Source: Orbicella faveolata (lineage: Eukaryota > Cnidaria > Anthozoa > Scleractinia > Merulinidae). Taken from it: 64,000 nucleotides of DNA. Position 1 is the first letter of the stretch. Each line of letters opens with the position of its first letter. Position numbers and translations under genes: made by a program. The notes under the pieces are model-generated. The model worked only from the letters and a program-made list of their open reading frames with translations. It made no database searches and had not been told where the DNA came from. Below, one piece after another: positions 46,876-57,919 of this stretch. The DNA lies in NCBI RefSeq assembly GCF_002042975.1, contig NW_018150206.1:250482-314481 (forward strand). Reading direction: 5' to 3'.

Positions 46876-49223
46876 TTAGTCCTCCACAATTTCTTCAATT
46901 CCCTCAATCCCTTGTGCTTCAGACGAAGTCCCTGGGCACTCATTTGCAACTGAGGGGCCAGGTTTTTCTGGTGAAACTTCACTACTTGTGCTATCTTTGG
47001 GAAAGAAATCTCCAATCCCTGAAAATGAGAATGTATATCACGGTTACGAGTAAAAATACTTTGTCACTGTTGACAATGCATTGTTTCGGAAAGTATCTAT
47101 ATCTCTCCATGGAAGGTTTTTTGGGTTTGACCACCCCCCCACCCCCCGCCTCCCCCTCCCCGTGGGAAATTTACTTTACAGTGGAATCATAATTTTGTTT
47201 CAAAAGTTCGGCTCATTTTTTGTTTAAACAATACCGGTACTTTGTTCATAGGGGTGACTCTGAAAAGCATAGTAATTGATTTCAGGGACATGAATTATGT
47301 ATCAACCTCTAGACATTAGAAAATTTAGCAGATTTGCACTGTGGAACTCGTTACGATGCAAACTCTTTATAATAAAATGGCAAACAGGTCACTATCAGTG
47401 TTGACTTAAAATGAGCAGGTGGTGATTTTACAAAGAAAATTATTGACACCTCTCGAAACATGAGTACTATCTTGTGGCACATTACACATGTCTTGAAAAC
47501 TTTAACAGCAAGTCTCTTTTTCTTATCTGAAAATACCTTTCTGCCATTTGGGAGAAGGCCACCATTTTACAGGGTTTCCTCCATTATACTTGTTCTTGTT
47601 TCCTGAACTAGTTGGTGAACCAAAACTACTGGCAGCTGATGATGACCCTCCACCAACTTGCTTACGAGGTGCTTTAGCACCAACAGCTGCAACAAGAACA
47701 ACATCATAACCATATTAGGGGTGAATGAGTGGCAGGGTTTGACATATCCACTAGCTTGTTGTACTGTAATCCGAGGTAACTAATTAACACTTGGGTGAAT
47801 GACTGTCACTAGCATTAGATACCTAGTGTTGTTCTGTAAAATATCCAGACCTCATGACAAAAGGTTTCTGTTAGTTACGGCCTCCTACCCCCTGGAAATT
47901 CCAGTTTTGCTTCATTCTCTCCCTTAAAATGTTTGGCATTTAAGGCTCCCACCCCACTACAATCACCAAGGGGTTAAGTCCCAGGGGGGGGGGGTTCTCC
48001 CTTATATGGGCTTTATCTAGGTATGTGCGTCCCAAAGGATATGGTTTTTCAGCTGTTTTGGTCATAAATTAAAATAGGGTGTCGATTTTGGTCATAAATA
48101 GGGTATGGTTTTTGCACTCTTGTCTTCAAATTGGCTATATTTCTTAGAAGTTACTTTTTCATCATTATCGATAAGACCATCAACAAACGCCCTTCATGAA
48201 TTATGTTTAGGGCAACTGTGTCAGAAGCAATGGTCATAAAGAGGGTATTGAATTTTTGGTCAGATCTAAATAGGGTAGTGAAACTTGCAGATTTTGGTCA
48301 TAAATAGGGTAAGGGTTTAGGGAGGCAGGCCACACACCCCCACCCAACTTTTCTGGGAGTACCCCCTCCCTGGGGGTTAAGTTATTTTCATCCTTTTATA
48401 TGTGATACTCAAATCTGCAATTTTGTTGGCGAAATAATGGGCTAAGAATGAGGGGCACCCATAGACCTGTGAAATGATTCTATTCTCTTTTTCGATCTTA
48501 TATATTTCTGATCAACAACTCTAAAATATTTAATTACCATTATAAATGTGGGTATATTTCATGACAATGGATTCACCTCAGTGAAGATTGCCCACATTTA
48601 TTTATATCCTGTTAGAAACCAAGAGCTATGAATCATCTGAATTTTGTTTCTATATCATTAGGGGAAACTTTGTGTAATGATGAAGCAGAGTGAATTTCTT
48701 TAAACAACTTAACTCTTTCCTCTCCAATCTCTTGTATTGACCACGAAATAAAACGATTGATCACTTGAACCAAAAACGTTTAAGCTTGACATTAGATCAC
48801 TTTCAAGAAGAAAAACGACCGAGCAAGTAGGTTTGATTGGCAACAGTGAGTGTTGATTAGCAAGACATCATTAAACTTTATACGCTTTAGTTTCAATACC
48901 TAGTCACAACGTGAATTTATGAACTTTGAAGGTGTTGATTTCACCCTGATTTAAAGGAACGTAGAAATTCGTCCTCGATGCCTACTTTTGTGTCAGCACT
49001 CTAAAATATCAGGGTATAACATTATAACTAGAATGATCTTCAGTTTAATAGTAAATTTATTAATCAAATCTGTTCAAACCGAATTCAGAAGCAAATCGAA
49101 TGAAATGAACATGATCCACTCGATGCACGCGGGACGCTATGCATGGCCTTTAATTAGTTTTAAATACACGAAATTAATTCATTTACCTCTTCTTCCAGCA
49201 CCGTCTGCTTTCGTTCGTACCAT
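46876..49223 (-). CDS. PCLAF: PCLAF/PAF15, PCNA clamp-associated factor, 3 exons
   Basis: Small, largely disordered nuclear protein that threads through the PCNA ring during replication and translesion synthesis. Exons in coding order: 49187-49223, 47537-47686, 46876-47018; phases agree and give 109 residues (human 111). The start MVRTKAD is identical to the recalled human start. Exon 2 has APRKQVG (APRKVLG in human, holding a ubiquitination lysine) and NKYNGGNPVKWWPSPKWQKG. Exons 2-3 join to make the PIP box QKGIGDFF, matching Q..I..FF. The acidic end is EGIEEIVED. I do not see the human KEN-box degron; KDSTSSEV stands in that region. Intron 1 carries a MITE with an intact target duplication. 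Its divergent promoter is shared with the SAXO5-like gene and holds an E2F/CHR-type element. Confidence 0.92.
47980..48374. mobile_element. MITE with 8-base target duplication GGTTAAGT
   Basis: Starts CCCAGGGGG and ends CCTCCCTGGG; just inside are GTTCTCCC / GGGAGTACC, so ends are inverted repeats of about 20 bases. GGTTAAGT lies exactly on both sides (47972-47979 and 48375-48382). The interior repeats TTTTGGTCATAAATAGGGTA about four or five times in diverged form. Non-coding. In PCLAF intron 1. The 8-base duplication suggests hAT or a related superfamily. Confidence 0.8.
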
Positions 49224-49504
49224 TTTCCTCAGCTAAGGTGAACTCGAACTAAATTTTCACTGTAAATCGGTGAAAGGTGAAAATCAAAATGTCTTCCTTC
49301 GAATCTTCGCGCCTTTTTAAAGTTGATCTCGCGCCACATCACTTCGAGGCTTACCTGACCGGAAGTTCCGTTGTTCTCATGGCAACACATGAAGTGAAGG
49401 CAACATAGAAGCCACTGCTGCGTGAACTTTGATTGATGATTTTAATTTACAAACTTTGAAGAGCTATATCTAATGCTGTCCTTCTTGTCCCTTTCTCTAA
49501 ACAG
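49224..49504. promoter_or_regulatory. Divergent promoter of PCLAF and the SAXO5-like gene
   Basis: About 0.28 kb separates the PCLAF start codon from a probable non-coding first exon of the plus-strand gene, which ends at 49504 with the donor AAACAG/GTAAGT. On the PCLAF strand 49296-49313 reads GGCGCGAAGATTCGAAGG: a GGCGCG E2F/CDE-like box, four bases, then TTCGAA, the spacing of CDE/CHR cell-cycle elements. A second E2F-like CTCGCGCC is at 49328-49335. Function is inference. Confidence 0.5.
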
Positions 49505-49997
49505 GTAAGTTAAACTGCTTAGATATGCTGAACTTGTCATCGATCATTTTTAACAAACAGAAAAGCTACATAGTGTTTAAACAATGCTCACATTCCAGTC
49601 GCGAAGTTTTGAAGTAGTCCTCTATTAGTCAAGAGACTCGATCGTCTTTGTGTGCTCGAACTCCTTGAGTATGGTAAAGTGAAAAAACCCAAGTTAAAAA
49701 TTTAAAAAATTGAAAAACTTGGGTCATCTTTTTCTTAACATCGTATTGTCCCTGAAACTCGACTAAAACAGACAGTATGAATCGATCAAAACTAAAATTT
49801 GAACTTGTGTTTTGTAACTTAAAATTTACATGAAAGCTTACATACTTTGATTTTTCTTACAGTGTTATACTATAGTATCATTACTGTCTGCTGATGCTGC
49901 AGAATGCTCGTTATTTGCTTGATTATTATAAATAATTCTATTTACTTTTTGTGGCAGATAAATATCAAAGCATCTAATAAAACAGACAGAATACAAC

Positions 49998-52900
49998 ATG
50001 ACAGAATTGATGAACAAGATCCCTGCCCAGAAAACAGGTTCAGAATTCCTAGTCACCTCTCATTTTACAATAAGCCACGAGGATCGATGGGCGCCAAATA
50101 AGGATCCACAGGTGTACAAGAGTACTTTTAAAAAGGACTACCCACCCCTCCCTCTGACTAAAAGGGAACGCATACCATCCCCATCTCCTGCAACAATCAT
50201 GCACAAAGATGACCGGTACAATGATAAGTGTTCAATGACCCGAGGGCACTTTGTTGAGAAAAGTCTTGGGAAACAGGATTATGCGAATTCTACATCAGCA
50301 TTGACAAGAACAAATTTTAAGATGGATTCTGACAGACAGTTGAAGTCATTCCAGACAACACACAAAGAATATTATCCAGTTCGACCTCTTGATGAAGCCA
50401 GGAACCCTGCTGCCACAGGAAAGAGTGACTGGATGCGAAGTTACATTCCACAAGGTGAGTTGCCATCCTGAGGTCTCCTGAGGCATGGGTTGTCATTAAG
50501 TTTTCAAGTGGGCAGCACTATTTGTAGGAGCAGGCAGCTGATTTTGCATAATTGTTTAAAGAAATTGGAAGAATAAACCAGTAGGGTACCCCCAGATCAT
50601 TAAATAGATGCTGACTTTCACTGGCAGTTGACAACTTTTGATAACCCTGTGAAGGGGGGGGAGGGGGGGAGGAGCTACATGTATATAAAATCATCATTAA
50701 GGGTGATTTTCTGTAAGGTTGAAATCTATCTGTTACATGTACGCTTTAAATGTAGTTCCTATCATACTGTTTACCAGGTTGATATGCAAAAAGAAACCAG
50801 GATAACTTGAAGGGTGTTTTTTGTTGTTGTTGTTTATTACAAAAACAACTCCAAAAACCTTCAGTTCTAATTGAACATCTTCCAATTCCATAGACAGAAC
50901 TCTCAGATAACTCTCCTACATGTACTTTTGACAGTAGCAGATGGCTGGCAAAGAGGCTTTACCCCTGTTCTTACCAACTATCAGTCCTGGAGCAGAACTA
51001 AAATAACTTCTTTTGAATAATTCTAAGATTTATGTCACCAAAAAAAAGTATCATTTACCATACATTGTACAGCCCATTAATAAATTAAAGACAAAATTCA
51101 ATTCCCTGTGGACCAACAACATGGTCTATGACAAGCCCTCGATCACAGCTATCATCTAAGAGTAAACTTTGGAAATGGTTATGTAGGTGACAAAGAGAAA
51201 GAACTTTGGCCACACTCAGATTACCGTAGTAAGTTCTTGGGTAAACAGGTAAGTAAAAGAGATGTTGTGGCACCTTTTGACAAGTTTGATGGACCACCCA
51301 CTATTACTGGGGATGCAAGAACCCACCACTTGGGACAATTTACAACAACCACAAAGTCAGAGTTTATTGGACGTTATCTACAAAGACAACATCTCGCGGA
51401 TCCTGCTTTAAGGGTGAGTTGGTAACAAAACCATGACAGAGCAAACATATTATAAAAAGGTAATCTGATCAAAGAAAAATGAGTGGGGAACCTTACATTC
51501 AGCAGGAGCAGGGAATGAAGAAAGTCAGTGACAGGGAGGTGGAAATCAAGTCATGATTTAACTCCCTTAAAATAATACCCAAATCATGCTAATTGTATGC
51601 TACAAAGTAATCTCTCCACATGATTGTAAAAATTTCGTTGTTCTCCCGTGGCTACTGATTTTTGTTGTTGTTGTTCTTTGATTCACAATGGATTCACCTT
51701 AAGGTCATTCCTCACATTTGCATTGCGCATCCTTACTGCGCATAATTTATGGCATCATTAGCGCGCGCTTGTGCACGCGCATATTGAAAACATGATGGAT
51801 TTGCCTTGATATTGAGCTCTGTCAGCTGAAAAATGGCTCTAGCTCACCAACGAGCATGGGCACCCCAATTTTTTTTCCAGTCGTTGTAATCAACTAATCA
51901 TAAGCTTTGCATGAGAAAAGANNNNNNNNNNNNNNNNNNNNNNNNNNNNNNNNNNNNNNNNNNNNNNNNNNNNNNNNNNNNNNNNNNNNNNNNNNNNNNN
52001 NNNNNNNNNNNNNNNNNNNNNNNNNNNNNNNNNNNNNNNNNNNNNNNNNNNNNNNNNNNNNNNNNNNNNNNNNNNNNNNNNNNNNNNNNNTTATTTCAAA
52101 ATTGAAGTTATCATATGACAAATATTCAGTGGACAAAGTTTGAACAAAAATCTATTGTCACTTTTATTTCAGAGGAATTACCTTAAGAGACCTTAGTACC
52201 ACCAGTTTTACTAAGTGTGACTAGTTACTCTAAGCAACATGGCTCTGCTGTGATAGTTCTGGGTTAAATCAATCTGTTTTCAATGCCTTGTAGGACAGGG
52301 GATCAAGCATTCCTCAAGGTGACCAGGAAAAGTGCAATTACTCCACTTCAACCCAACAAGATTCCTTCAGAAGACCGAGTTTTCAAGATTTCACCCCTTT
52401 TGACAGAGAAGATGCTGTCAACAGACTGCGTAGAACAACTTTCCAACTAGGTGACAGGCGTGTCCCTGGACACTTGAAGACCACGGCCGCAGAATCCTAT
52501 CCTTCACGTTTAATGTCAGGTGAGTTGACATTATATTTTATATCTTCCTTGATCCAGAGTCCAATTTTTTAAAACTTTTCTAGAATTTTTACAATTTATA
52601 AACAAAGGTGAAAACTTAATATTACTAGAAGAAAGTATATTGCTTGGTACATGTAGCTCTCACAGTTGGCCTCACTTTAGGTTTTCATTCATACACTCAG
52701 TAGTTATACTCATTTAATTACTCCATGTTTGGCTTGGGAAAAAAAACTGTTTGAGTTTGTGAGTGTGAAATTATTCAGAGGTTTTGCTTGCCATTGATTT
52801 ATGTTTGGTCAAATGATGAAGCATTCATTGCGCTTTTGCCTCCTCTTTGAACAAATATAAACTTTGCAGAACTTTTTAAATTGTGATTATGGAGTACGTT

Positions 52901-55323
52901 ACCATCATTTTGTTGTAGACAAGAGTATTTCTGCCAACCTTGACATGGGAAAGAGCAGCTTTCCTGAGGGAGACATGGATCCATTACGAGCTCATGAGAG
53001 AGTCAGTGTGACAACAAATGACATCTTCTTTGGGAACCCTACCACCGGATTTAGAAATAAAATAGTGGATGGTTCTCATCTGAGAACTGAATCACATGTG
53101 GATCTGGGAGCAGCAAGGGGAGCACGCTTTTATGACACTTCAATGAAGTCGGACTTCAAAGCGGTATCAGCACCATACAAAAAAGCTGCATCAGGATTGA
53201 CCACAAATAGCAGCATCCCATTGGACTATTACAGTAAGTAGAAGATGTGAATTCTGACTGTTATTTTTCACGTCACAGATGGTTACAGCCAATCATGACC
53301 AGCCTCACTAAACCTTAAAATCCTGGTTACAGTATCGGTCAAAGAGATTGCAGCATTACACATGTGTAAAGTGCATTTACTACATGCATGTTGCATGCAG
53401 TGACCACGCACTTTACATGCACCAAACATGCAAATGTGTGTAACCGATTATATTGAAAGTTGCGTGTTTCGAATACAAGTTAGCAGTGGCTTTTTGTTTT
53501 GCAGAATACATGCAAATGCGTGCATGAATAACAAAGCATTTCTTCCTCCAATTTAAGATGGCGGAACACAGTTTTCAAGTGCCTATGCCTAATTCACCAT
53601 TACCTTTAAACTATTTATGCTTTGGTGCCCGTTTTTTGCAAGAGTCGATTCTCTCCTCAACAAGGACAACCTCTTGTAGAACCTTGCTTTCTACAGGTCG
53701 AGCAAGCGCTTTTACAATGAAATGGGTCTGGTTCCTAAATTTAGAAAGGGTAGAAGATGTAGAACGAAATTAGAAAAGCAAAATATCCAACTGAAAGCAG
53801 AAATGACCAATTACTCGTGTTTCTCACCTCCGCGGATTCTTCGACTTCGAAGGTATTCTTGACCTTTGGCTTTCCCTGGCCACGTCCATCGGTACATTCT
53901 CCCTGGTATCAATGAAATAACTGTTCTTCTAATATGACACAGATATAAGCACTATTTTGACTTGGAAATACGTCGAATTGACAAGGTTTGCCTGGATGCG
54001 CTTCTCAATTTATTTTCCACGCGCGCTTCTTGTGATGAAGTGTGATGTGGAAATTAGCTGTAAAATGGTATCTAATGTGCATGTGCACCAGCTGACTGTG
54101 TCCCTTTAACCACAGAAGGGTTTATTCTCACATTTTGGCTAAGGTGTGTGCTGTTGCCATGGCAACAGGGCTGCTTGAAAACAAGGCTTAAAAAATGGTT
54201 TTTGTTTATTTAAAAAAAATCCAGTCGTTAGATTTTTTTCATCATTTTCCCCACTACAAAATGACATTAAATCCCTTCTGTCAACACTGTTCTAATAAAA
54301 TTTTGACACAGACGATTTTTGTAATTTGCCATAAATCGTTTTCTGTATTATTAAAAATTCCCTATGTCAAAATTCAGATTTTCTGTGATAGGTCATTCAC
54401 GTGGTTTCTGAACTATTTTTTTGCCAAATTTCTTGAAATTCTAACGACTAGATCGTTAGAAATCTGCAAGTTTCTGTAAAAGCAATCGGTCTCAATTTTT
54501 TGAGCAACTGCACATGCTCTGCATTTAACTGGGTTCTTTCGGTAACAAAGAAAAAGCTGAGAATCGCTGGGTTCTTTGCATCATTACCTTTTCTAACATA
54601 TCTTTGTAATAAAAGACTGAAGCCATCAATACACTGTGTTCAGTTATAGAGAAAAATAGCACAGATTGTGCGGATGTTAAGTAAATAAAATGATCGCTCT
54701 ATTGACAGCATGTTTGTTTTTTGCAGTCCTTGTGCATGCGCTGAATTGCATCAGCAAAAGCGTGCGCGAAAAATGTGTTCGGCCACCTTAAATACATGCA
54801 TACTCATGAAATCACATGCAAATGCATGTCACTACAAGAACAGTAACTTTTACACATGTGCATGTAGGTGCTGGAATCCCTTTGACTAGTTAGTACTGTA
54901 AGTTGAAATGTTACCAGTTGCAAAGCACTACCAGCTAATGATTACGAATGAGTATAATATTTTGGTCTTGTTCTTTTATTTAGGTGGTGCACCTGTTACC
55001 GTGCCAACAAGCTGGAGTGATTTCCCATCACATGCTGGTGTTCCCAAACTCATCCCCAATCCCCTAGCTGTTGATAATGTAAGTTTAGAGTTTACAATAT
55101 TATTATTTTTATTTAACGAATGGTTCCAAGGTTTGCAATAACCTGTCTACTCTTTCAACAGCTTAAAAAGTCGCATATAAAACCTCCAATTCCAGAGGAA
55201 AGAGAATTCAGCACAACACACCAAAGAACATACACACCAAAGAGGACTTCAAGAAGAAACGTTGATCCTGGCAGCTTACAGCGCAGCTCTGTTCCACTTG
55301 GAACCTTAAATGCCTATATTTGA
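49998..55323 (+). CDS. SAXO5: SAXO5/TEX45-like axonemal microtubule protein, 6 coding exons
   Basis: Coding exons: 49998-50454, 51187-51413, 52294-52519, 52919-53233, 54984-55078, 55162-55323; phases agree, 493 residues. The protein has no enzyme domain but repeats a short motif S(S/Y)(I/F/V)P.GD about five times (SYIPQGDKEK, SSIPQGDQEK, SSFPEGDMDP, SSVPLG), each followed by a T-T-x-x-(D/E)-F/Y tail (HLGQFTTTTKSEF, HLKTTAAESY, SVTTNDIF, FSTTHQRTY). This matches recalled human TEX45/SAXO5 features such as SVPPGDPAKL, SHF near the start and LTTTTQVF, a family of ciliary and sperm-tail microtubule-associated proteins. A 5' UTR exon ending at 49504 and an acceptor at 49957 are likely. The stop is TGA at 55321, with AATAAA at 55352. 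SAXO4 or another microtubule inner protein is the main alternative. Confidence 0.7.
51703..52182. mobile_element. TTAA-flanked DNA transposon with internal assembly gap
   Basis: TTAA at 51699-51702 and 52183-52186 bracket inverted ends GGTCATTCCTC and GAGGAATTACC. Next to the left end are GCATTGCGCATCC and ACTGCGCATAATT, then GCGCGCGCTTGTGCACGCGC. A TTAA target duplication is likely, though the family is not firmly piggyBac. In intron 2 of the coding part of the SAXO5-like gene; part of the interior is unknown because of the N run. Confidence 0.55.
51922..52090. other. Assembly gap (169 N)
   Basis: Run of N within the TTAA-flanked element in an intron; it does not touch a coding exon. Confidence 1.
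53338..54886. mobile_element. 1.5-kb DNA transposon remnant with CATGCA-rich ends
   Basis: The left end GTCAAAGAGATTGCAGCATT and the right end, read in reverse complement GTCAAAGGGATTCCAGCACC, are imperfect inverted repeats continuing to ACACATGTGTAAA-type sequence on both sides. Both subterminal regions are crowded with CATGCA/TGCATG motifs. An open frame at 53558-53773 and a fragment reading YRSSKRFYNEMG in another frame may be worn transposase or a captured gene; I cannot name either. No target duplication visible. Fills the intron between exons 52919-53233 and 54984-55078. Confidence 0.55.
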
Positions 55324-55351
55324 GACAAGTTCTTGTGGTTTATTATTTTGT

Positions 55352-55357
55352 AATAAA
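55352..55357 (+). terminator. Polyadenylation signal AATAAA of the SAXO5-like gene
   Basis: Hexamer 29 bases after the stop codon, preceded by a T-rich stretch. Confidence 0.6.
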
Positions 55358-56503
55358 TGCATGTACATGTACAGTGTAAAATACTTGATGTGTTTATGTT
55401 ACAATTTAAGTTGTCTATACCTAGCTAGGTAAGGTATTTATCTACACCAAAAACAATTAACTGTCTGTAGATTATTATAAAAAGCACCTGTAATTTTATC
55501 ATTAAGTTCTGTAGCACTGATGCAACGTTGCATTGCACTTACCTTTACACGCAAAGAAAGCTTGTAACAGTCTGTAAAGATAACATGTTAGTAGGCCTGC
55601 ATATGTATTGTGCAGTAGAGTCCCACTTTGAAAAATAAAATGTCATTCTATTCCATATAAATAACAATATGAAGTGTCACACTCTTTGTTAGCAAAGTGT
55701 GTGTGTTTTTAGTGTTCTCTTAGAACAAAACCATTGTGTAATGAACCATTAAGATGATAAAAATATAAACATGACATGCTCAGCATCCAGCCTTTGCATG
55801 GAATAAATACATGTACATATGTCAAGTTGGATGTGAAAAAAAGATGAGAAAGCATAAAAGAACCAAGAAGATAAACTAAGGGGCAATGCTCACATCAGCA
55901 GCCACTGCTAAGCTGTGAGTTGAATATTGCTACATGTACATGCATCTTGCAGTCCATATGTTCCATTGATTAAAAGGCTGTGCTTTGCTTATTAAGCTTG
56001 TCTGATTGGTGGCCTGAATACTCTCGACTATTACTAGCCATCTGGGGTGACTACGCAGTAAAAATCTAGGTACTAAGAAGCTTAATTCAGCTTTCAAGTG
56101 ATCAAGAAAACAGACTGAGACTTATTTACAAATATATTTAATTTTGATCAAAGCAAACTTTCATACCCTAGGATTTTGAGTGCCCATTTACACTTGCACT
56201 TTGGCTGTCGCAAACAGAAGTCAATAACATTTTCTTTCGATTACAGTAGTTGAAATATTAACAGAAGTAAACAGCAGTGCTTAAGCTCATACCTGGACAA
56301 ATATAAACCATGCAATATTTTTCAACTAACACACCAACTTAACACAGTTACTCAACAGACTTGCTCACAATTTGAGTAAACATCATCAAAAAACACATGT
56401 CAAAGACTTTTCTCATTATTTCTCACAGAACACAGAAAAGAACTCCTACAAGTACATCCAAAATGTTTCTCTTGTATCTGGAAGCACTAATTCCAAGCTA
56501 TTG
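55358..56503. other. Intergenic region, SAXO5-like gene and NDUFA13 tail to tail
   Basis: AT-rich and non-coding as far as I can see; contains scattered TACATGTACATGT words, frequent across the window. No repeat boundary recognised. Confidence 0.5.
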
Positions 56504-57919
56504 TTAGAGCTTTTCAACTTGAACAGGCATAGGTGTAACCCATTTGTCTGTGTGGTACACGCTCTCTCCAACTTTCCAATCAGGAACATCCTTCATGATT
56601 TGTGCTTCAAGCTCTTCGTTTTCTTTTAGTAAACGCAAACAGCTATAAGGAGAAAGAATGATGATTACACCAAAATGCAACTTTAATAAGCAGGGCAGTT
56701 ATTACTCCAATGTTGGGTTCGTTGATACAATTACTGGTACATTATCATCATAACCAAATGTTCCAGAACTTTGGATTTCGAGCATGGTGTTAGTCAGTGA
56801 CCCAGGCCTGCAGATGGGTTAGATGCTCTACCACTAAGCTACATGAGACTAATGGGAACCAATGTCGCTAGGTAACCAGGTTCAAATCTGATACATTTTC
56901 CACAAACTGCTAGCATTTGACAAAGCTAGGTTTGACAGAGACAAGATTAAAGTTGATCAGTCAGTGGCAAACACTACTCAGGGAAAAAAGAAAAGAGATT
57001 TTTTGAGTTCTCTTCCAGCATAAGTAATAATCTTGTTATAATTGTTCATTAGAAAGGTATTCCAATAACCATCACTAATACAAAACCAAAGAAATCATTA
57101 TGGACAATCACATCCAATTAATTTCAGCTCAATTTTTCTGCTGACTCCAAAAGCAAGCACAGCAAATTATTGTTAAAATATGTCAAACAATACCTACTCT
57201 TCTAAGTAAATTCTGATTACAGTTTGGCCCAGCAGAGACATTACAGGTACACTGTGCCTCAGGGCTTTATCTCGCTCTTAGTACTGGTAACAACAAAAGA
57301 ACTGATTGGTATTATACATGTTTAATAGACAATGTACTTTTTTATTAAACATAAGCTTACATGTACCTTCTGTCGTGTTCTGCTTGCAGAAGTGGTAGCA
57401 CTCCAATTCTGGCATACCTCTGCTCCTTCAGGAGTTCACTGCCGATTGCAAAAGCAAGCAGGACAAAGAGTTACACTGTAATATATATGGAAATGCACCT
57501 TCTCGATCAGCAAATGCTCCGTAAAGTTGAGCTTGGTGAAAAATTAACTTAGACTTTCTATAGTAAAACACGTCCAAACGTTTACTACCTTCAGCTTCAG
57601 AACGTAAATAATATTAGTACTAGTATAGGTATTCATTAGCTGTTCATTTGCTTCCGTTGGCACGGGCTAAAAATAAAAGCAACCAATATAAAACATAGCA
57701 CATACACTGTGCATGTAGCTCAACACACACATACCAGCGTTGTCTGTTTCCCATGATAACCTTATAAAATCCGAAAGCCATCACGGTAGCTCCACCAATA
57801 AACAATGCCACACCAGACGGTCCTCTTTTTGGGATATTTCTAGCGAACTCTATGGGAGGATAACCACCTTTTGGTGGCATTTCTTGCTTCACCGGCTGTT
57901 TCACCAAGGAGGACGCCAT
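56504..57919 (-). CDS. NDUFA13: NDUFA13/GRIM-19, complex I accessory subunit
   Basis: Accessory subunit of mitochondrial NADH:ubiquinone oxidoreductase, inserted in the inner membrane by one N-terminal helix. Exons in coding order: 57735-57919, 57367-57438, 56504-56642; phases agree, 131 residues (human 144). Seen: [20 protein letters not shown] (human KQDMPPPGGYGPIDYKRN), helix [20 protein letters not shown], the [16 protein letters not shown] block, and [20 protein letters not shown], nearly identical to human. It ends [11 protein letters not shown], about 13 residues short of human, lacking the GELYGL...FMWYT tail; this could be a lineage difference or a missed alternative last exon. The start at 57919 is chosen as the first ATG in frame with homology. 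Confidence 0.93.
56790..56852 (-). repeat. tRNA-like SINE head
   Basis: On the minus strand TGTAGCTTAGTGGTAGAGCA is an almost perfect tRNA A-box region, followed by CAGGCCTGGGTCACTGAC where a T-arm would be; the B box is damaged, so it is a SINE relic and not a working tRNA. In NDUFA13 intron 2. Confidence 0.5.

Noticed and set aside
56790-56852. A possible tRNA gene on the minus strand
   Set aside because: The A box is good but the T-arm/B box and acceptor stem do not close; it is better explained as a SINE head.
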